This document shows positions 1 to 4,834 of a stretch of DNA of 5,277 nucleotides, piece by piece. The number at the start of each line of letters is the position of its first letter. Within the stretch, counting starts at the first letter, position 1. The notes beneath the pieces are model-generated. The model did not search any database, was not told the DNA's origin, and saw only the letters and a program-made list of their open reading frames with translations. The DNA is taken from positions 1-5,277 of the forward strand of contig JAJFMK010000029.1 of NCBI GenBank assembly GCA_021772215.1, read 5' to 3'. Both the position numbers and the translations under genes were made by a program. Source of the stretch: Chlamydiota bacterium (GTDB lineage Bacteria > Chlamydiota > Chlamydiia > Chlamydiales > JAJFMK01).

Positions 1-200
1 AGGCGCTCTATTCAAACCGTGAGCTCTGGATGGAGTATGTGATCCACAACATTGCCTCTATGGGCAATTTCTCCACCGATCGCTCCGTCCACGACTACGC
101 GACAAACATCTGGAAGGTGAACCCAAAGCCGATCGACCCAACGATCCTAGAGCAGGTGCGCCAAGAGTACCTCGAACATGACCGCTGCCGAGTGCCTTAA
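1..200 (+). CDS. glgP: Glycogen/maltodextrin phosphorylase, C-terminal end (partial)
   Basis: This is the last 65 codons of an alpha-glucan phosphorylase, which releases glucose-1-phosphate from glycogen or maltodextrin in the cytoplasm using phosphate and a pyridoxal-phosphate cofactor. The frame enters from the left edge (first full codon at position 3) and ends at TAA 198-200. The diagnostic stretch is residues 12-41 of the visible part: YVIHNIASMGNFSTDRSV, then DYATNIWKVNP. It matches the conserved phosphorylase C-terminus (N-I-A-x-x-G-x-F-S-S/T-D-R-T/S-x-x-x-Y-A-x-x-I-W-x-x-x-P). About 24 residues follow, a normal length for the end of this family. The catalytic and cofactor-lysine regions lie outside the window, so their integrity cannot be judged. 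Finding it about 2.1 kb from glgC puts glycogen breakdown and precursor synthesis in one neighbourhood, but an opposite-strand gene lies between them, so they are not one operon. Confidence 0.93.
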   Translation, partial: ALYSNRELWMEYVIHNIASMGNFSTDRSVHDYATNIWKVNPKPIDPTILEQVRQEYLEHDRCRVP

Positions 201-344
201 CTGATAGGAGTTTTTTTTCTTTCTCTGAAACTGACCGCTCTAAATTCTCTTCACGAACAGCTCCCAACCATTTTCCTGTGCGATAAAGCCTGCCGCCTGT
301 AGGAGGGGATGTCTCAAGTGATGAAGGAGCAGCTTATGATAGGG
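201..344. other. Convergent intergenic gap, no convincing gene
   Basis: This 144-bp gap separates the end of glgP (+) from the end of the binding-protein gene (-). It holds a run of eight T at 211-218, 10 nt after the glgP stop, but only a 3-bp stem (CCT 195-197 with AGG 206-208) precedes it, so it is not a convincing intrinsic terminator. On the minus strand, positions 344-240 continue in frame from the binding-protein stop as 34 sense codons ending in TAG at 242-240, with reasonable protein-like composition (see findings). On the plus strand an AGGAGG at 301-306 sits only 2 nt before an ATG whose frame closes after 13 codons. That is not supportable as a gene. Confidence 0.6.
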
Positions 345-1202
345 TTATAAAATCTCCTGTTCATCAACGCTCTCTTCATGAACCGTTTCGAAGCGAGGGC
401 GAGGGTAACCGGCAAATCCCCATTCAGATAGAAGTTCGTTATATCTACCATCCTCTTGCATCTTTTGGAGATGCTTGTTGAAGGTTTCGATGAGCGCCTT
501 ACCTCTAGCGTCGATTCTGGAGACCAACTTGATCCCCCCTTTCGTCAGGCTGGGACTTTGGATCTGAAAGAGGCCAAGGTAGCGGCTATCTATATGAACA
601 TAGGCGGGTAGAGCGTCGATAATTAGAGCGTCGATGCGACCTGTAGCGAGCTTATCGAGGCCGACGTAGAAGTTCTTAAAGAGCTGTACATCGAGATTAG
701 GGTAGCGGTAGAGAAGGGTTAGGATAGAGGAGTCATCTTCGATGCCGATGTTCTTTCCTTCGAGACTCTCCGGGCTCATCTGAGGAGCGCCTTTTGGCAA
801 AACAAGTACGGGACCTAAAGCAAAATAGGGCTGTGAGAAACCGAAGTTTTGCAACGAATTAGGAGGGCGTTGAATAACTGGCATTAAGATACCATCGTAG
901 TGCCCCTGGGTTAGCCCTCCTAGGAGTCTGCCCGATGAGGCCCGCTCAATTCTCACCTCAAATTCTGCCTCAGCTGCAATCTCACGGATCAGCTCATCCG
1001 AGAAGGCGGCGAGGAGATCCTCTTTGCCAAAGTCGTTTAGCTCATCCCAGTCGGGATCGAAGGCGATCACATAGCTAAGCCCTCGAACTTTACTATCCTC
1101 ATTTTGCAAAAAGGTGAGCAAAAAGAGGGTGAAAGCAATAATGAGACCAACCCTAACCCATTTACTGCGGAAAAATGCTCTGAATAGATTCGAATTGGCC
1201 AT
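345..1202 (-). CDS. Amino-acid-type ABC transporter solute-binding protein, GlnH/FliY-like
   Basis: This 285-residue protein looks like a family-3 periplasmic solute-binding protein, the part of a polar amino-acid ABC importer that captures substrate outside the inner membrane. Residues 1-15 are basic (two Lys/Arg clusters) and 16-32 form one hydrophobic segment. There is no lipobox cysteine, so it is either membrane-anchored or carries a signal peptide with no obvious cleavage site. Family signatures in order are: a G-x-Y-D-G-I element at 100-105, FSQPYFALGPVLVLPKG at 122-138 (the typical S-x-P-Y hinge region), a 'sLeGknIGi' strand at 146-154, 'LATGRIDALIID' at 185-196, and a closing FNKHLQKMQEDGRYNELLSEWG at 241-262. 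A short acidic tail (272-285) follows. It resembles the chlamydial GlnH/FliY protein (CT486 in C. trachomatis) as I recall it, also a hemH neighbour. The ATG at 1202-1200 is preceded by no clear Shine-Dalgarno sequence, but the signal segment just after it supports this start. No permease or ATPase gene is in view, and the substrate cannot be read from the sequence. Confidence 0.85.
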   Translation of the reverse strand: MANSNLFRAFFRSKWVRVGLIIAFTLFLLTFLQNEDSKVRGLSYVIAFDPDWDELNDFGKEDLLAAFSDELIREIAAEAEFEVRIERASSGRLLGGLTQGHYDGILMPVIQRPPNSLQNFGFSQPYFALGPVLVLPKGAPQMSPESLEGKNIGIEDDSSILTLLYRYPNLDVQLFKNFYVGLDKLATGRIDALIIDALPAYVHIDSRYLGLFQIQSPSLTKGGIKLVSRIDARGKALIETFNKHLQKMQEDGRYNELLSEWGFAGYPRPRFETVHEESVDEQEIL

Positions 1203-1249
1203 AAGGTGTGACTTGGTGTACCATCATAACTACAAAAGACTAGAATACT
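1203..1249. promoter_or_regulatory. Divergent intergenic region between binding-protein gene and hemH
   Basis: These 47 bp must contain, or lie close to, the start signals for both divergent genes. On the minus strand TATGAT (plus-strand 1223-1228) is one mismatch from a sigma-70 -10 box, 20 nt before the binding-protein ATG, but no good -35 lies 16-18 nt upstream of it. On the plus strand TAGAAT (1241-1246) is also one mismatch from a -10, but it would place transcription start at or after the hemH ATG, so it is probably not used. Neither gene has a recognisable Shine-Dalgarno sequence here. The promoter assignment is therefore weak. The certain point is that any shared control would have to fit in this short segment. 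Confidence 0.35.
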
Positions 1250-2263
1250 ATGGAACAGTACATCTTGGCAAACTTTGGTGGCCCTCGAAATCTTGATGAG
1301 ATTGAGGAGTTCCTATGCGAGCTATTGACCGATCAAGATGTGGTCCGCAGTGATTTGCACCCCTTTTTTCATCGCCTCCTCTTTCGTAAGATTGCAAAAA
1401 AGCGGGCTCCCAAGGTGGCTAAAGATTATCAGAAGATAGGAGGCCGCTCGCCGATCTTTGAGGATACGGAAGCCTTGGCGAAGGCGTTAGAGGAAAAGCT
1501 CGGCAGTGTCGTGGTTCCTTTTCACCGCTACCTTCCCAAAACACACCCCAAATTTTTGGCAAAGGTCCAATCCTATGGGGATGTGAATTGGACCGTCTTT
1601 CCTCTCTTTCCGCAATTTTCCTACGCCACCAGCGGCAGCTGCGCCCGTTTTTTTGCCGATAACCTTCCCAAAGAGCTGCCCAAAAAACTTCGCTGGATCC
1701 GCTCCTATGCATCACACCCAGATTTTATCCGTCTGCATGTCAATAAGATAGCCAGATTTTTAGAAGAGAGAGAGATCCCTCACCAGGACTGTTCTCTCCT
1801 CTTTTCCGCCCACGGTGTACCGCAAAAATTTATCGAGTCGGGAGATCTCTATGCCCATGAGTGTCAACGCTCCTTCGAAGAGATTATGAAGCAGTTTCCC
1901 AATTGTGAGGGGAGGCTCTCCTATCAGTCGATTTTTGGCAAAGAGGTCTGGCTCAAGCCCTATACAGAAGAGGTCTGTAAAGATGTGAAAGCTTGGGCTA
2001 AAAAGCATGTGGTGGTGATCCCGATCAGCTTCACCTCCGACCATATTGAGACGCTCTTTGAGATTGAGTATCTTTACCTTCCCCTCATTCGTGACCAGGG
2101 GTTTGAGGCGTACCGCCTCGACAGCCTCACCATCGACCAGCCCTGGCTTGAGACGATTGAGGCGATTCTCGGCAGGCGCGATTACGTGGCCAATCAGATG
2201 CTGATCCGCCCGCCCGGCTGCAAGACCCGCTGCCCAGCGTGTAAGAAACGTTGCTCTAGATAA
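1250..2263 (+). CDS. hemH: Ferrochelatase with C-terminal four-cysteine tail
   Basis: This 337-residue ferrochelatase inserts Fe2+ into a porphyrin, the metal-insertion step of haem synthesis. The N-terminus LANFGGPRN (6-14) is the conserved L-x-N-x-G-G-P start of the family. SAHG at 186-189 carries the catalytic histidine (His188), and FTSDHIETLFEIE at 261-273 carries the second metal/proton-transfer motif (His265, Glu267). IGGRSP (63-68) and YQSIFG (225-230) are further family signatures. Length is normal for a bacterial enzyme. The start is fixed by an in-frame TAG at 1241-1243, only two codons upstream of the ATG, although no Shine-Dalgarno sequence precedes it. The C-terminus is unusual: Cys324, 328, 331 and 335 form C-x3-C-x2-C-x3-C in the last 14 residues. 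The CPAC core sits where human [2Fe-2S] ferrochelatase has CPLC. The C. trachomatis enzyme, as I recall it, lacks this tail. glgC follows 46 bp downstream on the same strand, so co-transcription is possible. Confidence 0.95.
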   Translation: MEQYILANFGGPRNLDEIEEFLCELLTDQDVVRSDLHPFFHRLLFRKIAKKRAPKVAKDYQKIGGRSPIFEDTEALAKALEEKLGSVVVPFHRYLPKTHPKFLAKVQSYGDVNWTVFPLFPQFSYATSGSCARFFADNLPKELPKKLRWIRSYASHPDFIRLHVNKIARFLEEREIPHQDCSLLFSAHGVPQKFIESGDLYAHECQRSFEEIMKQFPNCEGRLSYQSIFGKEVWLKPYTEEVCKDVKAWAKKHVVVIPISFTSDHIETLFEIEYLYLPLIRDQGFEAYRLDSLTIDQPWLETIEAILGRRDYVANQMLIRPPGCKTRCPACKKRCSR

Positions 2264-2292
2264 ATATATCCCTATCCACTACCTTGCGGCTC

Positions 2293-2300
2293 AAAGGGGG
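2293..2300 (+). promoter_or_regulatory. Ribosome binding site of glgC
   Basis: AAAGGGGG ends 9 nt before the ATG at 2310 and supports that codon as the glgC start, rather than the in-frame ATGs at 2319 (Met4) or 2373 (Met22), neither of which is as well placed. The nearby ACTACC (2278-2283) could pair with GGTGGT (2300-2305) with one G-U wobble, which would partly occlude this site. That pairing is only a possibility. Confidence 0.6.
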
Positions 2301-2309
2301 GTGGTATAA

Positions 2310-3632
2310 ATGGCATATATGTCCGATATTGGACTCGAAAGCCGACTGCAGAGTGGTCGCTATCGCTTAAAGATGGATCGTGTAGCTGCTGTGATCTTAG
2401 GCGGTGGGCAGGGATCTCGCCTCTTCCCCTTGACGAGTATGCGCCCCAAGCCGGCTGTCCAGTTTGGAGGGCGCTATCGTCTGATCGATGTGCCAATCTC
2501 TAACGCTCTGAACTGCAACATCAACAAGATCTTTGTCTTAACGCAGTTTCTCTCGACAAGACTTCATCAATACCTCTTTCAAGCCTACTCTAACCTAAAT
2601 AGCAACAACAGCTTCATCGATATCTTGGGCGTCGAGCAAAAGAGGGGTAGCGAAGGTTGGTACCAGGGGACGGCGGATGCTGTGCGGCAAAACATTCCCT
2701 ATTTAGAGGAGTGTCCTGTTGACTACTTTTTGATTCTCTCAGGCGATCAGCTCTACAACATGGACTACCATGATCTTCTTATGATGGCGTATGAGACCAA
2801 TGCGGACACTTTAGTCGCCTCTTTAGCTGTCGATAGAAATCAAGCGAGTCGTATGGGGCTATTAAAGGTGAACTCTAGAAATCAGATCGTCAACTTTTGC
2901 GAAAAGCCCAAAGATCCGATCCTACTCGACGCGATGAAAAGCCCCAAAGAGATGCTCGAGCGTTTTCAAAGAAGCCAAGGGGGAGCCAAGGAGTGGCTCG
3001 GCTCCATGGGCATCTACCTTTTCAAAAAGGAGTTTCTCCTAGACCTCCTCAAAGAGGATGAGCGCGAAGATTTTGGTAAACATCTCCTCCCAACATGCGT
3101 TGAAAAGGGAAGCGCCTACGTCTATCCCTTTGATGGCTACTGGGAAGATATTGGAACGATAGAATCCTTTTTTGAGGCCAACTTGGCACTCACAAGAGAG
3201 AATCCCCAGTTTCGCTGTCACATCGAAGAGAATCCTATCTATAGCTGCCCTTTAAGACTTCCCGGACCTAAAATCGCGCGCGCTGAGATTGAAAACAGCA
3301 TATTGTGTGGTGGATCGATCGTCGAAGCTCAAAGCCTCTCCAGCTCCATTTTAGGACCACGCAGCATTGTCAAACGAGGGACAAAGATTGAGCGCAGCTA
3401 TATTATGGGGGGCGATTACTACACTCACCCTGTTCGTAAGAACACTCAGCAGATTGGCGAAGACTGTCTCATCAAAAACTGCATCATCGACCAAAATGTG
3501 CGCATCGGAGATGGTGTCGTTCTCACCAATCAACAAAATCTCCAAAATTTTGATAGTGATCGGCTTTTTGTTCGCGACGGGATCATTGTCATCCCTAAGG
3601 ATGTACACCTACCCGAGGGCTTCTCCTTCTAA
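2310..3632 (+). CDS. glgC: Glucose-1-phosphate adenylyltransferase (ADP-glucose pyrophosphorylase)
   Basis: This enzyme makes ADP-glucose and pyrophosphate from ATP and glucose-1-phosphate, the first committed step of bacterial glycogen synthesis, in the cytoplasm. At 440 residues it has the normal length. The nucleotidyltransferase domain shows the GGGQGSRLFPLT signature loop (31-42), KPAVQFGGRYRLIDVPISN (47-65), WYQGTADAVRQN (117-128), the metal-binding SGDQLYNMDY (144-153), EKP (198-200, sugar-phosphate site) and the GSMGIYLF (231-238) and YWEDIGTI (277-284) motifs. From about residue 305 the left-handed beta-helix domain follows, with repeated I/L-x-x-S/C turns, ending in VRDGIIVIPKDVHLPEGF (421-438), which resembles the ends of plant and cyanobacterial enzymes. 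It looks closer to plant/cyanobacterial and chlamydial GlgC than to enterobacterial GlgC. ATG 2310 is preferred because of the well-spaced AAAGGGGG; Met22 just before the catalytic core is a less likely alternative. Allosteric effectors cannot be deduced here. It converges on the AT-rich gene pair to its right. Confidence 0.96.
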   Translation: MAYMSDIGLESRLQSGRYRLKMDRVAAVILGGGQGSRLFPLTSMRPKPAVQFGGRYRLIDVPISNALNCNINKIFVLTQFLSTRLHQYLFQAYSNLNSNNSFIDILGVEQKRGSEGWYQGTADAVRQNIPYLEECPVDYFLILSGDQLYNMDYHDLLMMAYETNADTLVASLAVDRNQASRMGLLKVNSRNQIVNFCEKPKDPILLDAMKSPKEMLERFQRSQGGAKEWLGSMGIYLFKKEFLLDLLKEDEREDFGKHLLPTCVEKGSAYVYPFDGYWEDIGTIESFFEANLALTRENPQFRCHIEENPIYSCPLRLPGPKIARAEIENSILCGGSIVEAQSLSSSILGPRSIVKRGTKIERSYIMGGDYYTHPVRKNTQQIGEDCLIKNCIIDQNVRIGDGVVLTNQQNLQNFDSDRLFVRDGIIVIPKDVHLPEGFSF

Positions 3633-3656
3633 AAACATCAGGTTGATTTAGCAAGA

Positions 3657-3674
3657 GAAATTAGACCTAATTTC
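3657..3674. repeat. Perfect 8-bp inverted repeat between convergent genes
   Basis: GAAATTAG and CTAATTTC are exact reverse complements separated by 2 nt (AC). The palindrome lies 24 nt after the glgC stop and overlaps the TGA stop (3675-3673) of the convergent minus-strand gene. As RNA it would form a 7-bp A/U-rich stem with a 4-nt loop in either direction. No T-run follows immediately on either strand (a run of five T lies about 21 nt beyond it on the minus strand), so it is not a classical intrinsic terminator. It could be a weak bidirectional terminator or a protein-binding dyad. Confidence 0.55.
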
Positions 3675-4821
3675 ATAACTGTTCTTGGATCGATTTTAAT
3701 CGCTTTTTAATATTGTCCCAGCGCTGATCAGCTCCCCGAAGTTGTATGGAAACCTTCATCGGCCTACCCGTTGAATTTACATTGTTGAGTGAATAATTAA
3801 TTTGTCGCAGATCGTCCACAATTTTTACCCACATGTCCGCTAACCTTTGACAACTTGTTCGTGCAGGAGTTAAAACGGTGCGTGTACCTTCCAAAAATGC
3901 CTGAAATCTATGAATGCTGGCGAGGGATAGATTATTTTTAGCGAGCTCTTCTGCTTCTGCATCAATTTTGGCCCAATTATCGTAATAACGAGACCTCTCT
4001 TGAAAGGCAACTTTTGCTGTGCATATATATTTGACACTGGCCGTAGTTATTCCAACTGCTGCAACCGTGCCTATCACAATAGGGTGTGGTAGAGCAGCCG
4101 CAGCTCCGGCAGTGGCAGAGGCTGTAGTAGCTAGTGTATTTGTGAAACCTTCGCTAGAGGCAATCATGTTAGCTTCATAAAGCTCCCGGATTTTTTTTCC
4201 TTCTGTCTCTAAAGCCGTGATCTCATTTTGTAATTTTGAAACAGCCTTTGTTCGAGAACTCTCTAATTTTTTATATTTTATGATAATAGTATTTAATTTA
4301 TTTAAGTCGTCTTGAATATCTATGAAAAATTGTTTAACTTTATTCACTAAATCCGTCGTCAATCCCTTTTCACGTATGGCACTCTCTAATAATTCTTCGA
4401 TTCCCTCTTTAACTTCATCTGTAACAATGCTGCTACCATTAAGGGCAGGGAAAATAACTCCAATTACCTCTTTAACATCATCGATATAGGAAAAAAGAGC
4501 TTCAGCTCTTCCACACATCAGATCATCTATCTTCTTATCTCTAAAAAACTCGCAGTGTTCTCGCATGCTTGATAGAAGCTGTACTGCTGATTTATCACTA
4601 CCAATATTGCTCCCAAACCTCATTTTCACAATCGTTAGATCTGTAGGTGTGAGATGTATTCCATGGTCTACAAATTTTTGAATGAGACCCAGATGTTTTT
4701 GGTCGAGCCCTTCAAAATATTCTGCCGGATTTTGTTCCATTGCTTTTGGAGGCAAAAGACTTTCGAAAAGTACTTCCGTATAAAGAGGATAATCCCTGCC
4801 TGAGGTACTACTTGTTGCCAT
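3673..4821 (-). CDS. Putative alpha-helical pore-forming toxin subunit (XaxA/YaxA-like)
   Basis: This 382-residue protein is predicted almost wholly helical, with no signal peptide. Residues 37-73 fit a pattern I associate with alpha-xenorhabdolysin A-type subunits: L-x-x-I-x-x-F-x-x-x-G-x-x-L-T-P, then an I-x-x-x-F-G-x-x-x-G ending (FGSNIG, 69-74). Residues 158-218 form a long charged, coiled-coil-like helix. Residues 226-266 are a long hydrophobic, Ala/Thr/Gly-rich stretch broken by PHP (245-247), consistent with a membrane-inserting hairpin. A second long helix covers 270-345, with LADMWVKIVDDLRQI at 327-341, and the end (364-382) is an amphipathic helix containing ADQRW. This head-tongue-helix layout is that of two-component alpha pore-forming toxins. 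The gene is preceded by a perfect AGGAGGT 6 nt before its ATG, overlapping the stop of the upstream gene, so the two products are probably made together. Local base composition is far more AT-rich than in hemH and glgC, suggesting separate origin. Alternatives are a chlamydial Inc-like membrane protein (bilobed hydrophobic segment) or a type III translocator-like protein. The family call is from pattern memory only. Confidence 0.45.
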   Translation of the reverse strand: MATSSTSGRDYPLYTEVLFESLLPPKAMEQNPAEYFEGLDQKHLGLIQKFVDHGIHLTPTDLTIVKMRFGSNIGSDKSAVQLLSSMREHCEFFRDKKIDDLMCGRAEALFSYIDDVKEVIGVIFPALNGSSIVTDEVKEGIEELLESAIREKGLTTDLVNKVKQFFIDIQDDLNKLNTIIIKYKKLESSRTKAVSKLQNEITALETEGKKIRELYEANMIASSEGFTNTLATTASATAGAAAALPHPIVIGTVAAVGITTASVKYICTAKVAFQERSRYYDNWAKIDAEAEELAKNNLSLASIHRFQAFLEGTRTVLTPARTSCQRLADMWVKIVDDLRQINYSLNNVNSTGRPMKVSIQLRGADQRWDNIKKRLKSIQEQL

Positions 4822-4827
4822 AATTAA

Positions 4828-4834
4828 ACCTCCT
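4828..4834 (-). promoter_or_regulatory. Perfect Shine-Dalgarno overlapping the upstream stop codon
   Basis: On the minus strand the sequence reads TTAGGAGGTTTAATTATG. AGGAGGT ends 6 nt before the ATG at 4821, and its first two bases are part of the TAG stop (4835-4833) of the upstream gene. A ribosome terminating on the first gene would sit directly on this site, a standard arrangement for translational coupling. It is by far the strongest ribosome binding site in the window. Confidence 0.85.

Noticed and set aside
195..218. Intrinsic terminator after glgP, suggested by the run of eight T at 211-218
   Set aside because: The only stem before the T-run is 3 bp (CCT/AGG) with an 8-nt loop, too weak to call a terminator.
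58..267. 69-codon minus-strand frame over the end of glgP
   Set aside because: It is antisense to a clearly recognised phosphorylase C-terminus, and its low-complexity Ser/Arg/Gly content is typical of a shadow frame.
301..350. Small gene starting at ATG 309 behind an AGGAGG
   Set aside because: The Shine-Dalgarno is only 2 nt from the ATG, the frame closes after 13 codons, and it overlaps the end of the opposite-strand gene. There is no sign of a real peptide.
3351..3651. Open frames on both strands inside the glgC 3' end
   Set aside because: They overlap the well-supported beta-helix domain of GlgC and show no family resemblance. They are shadow frames.
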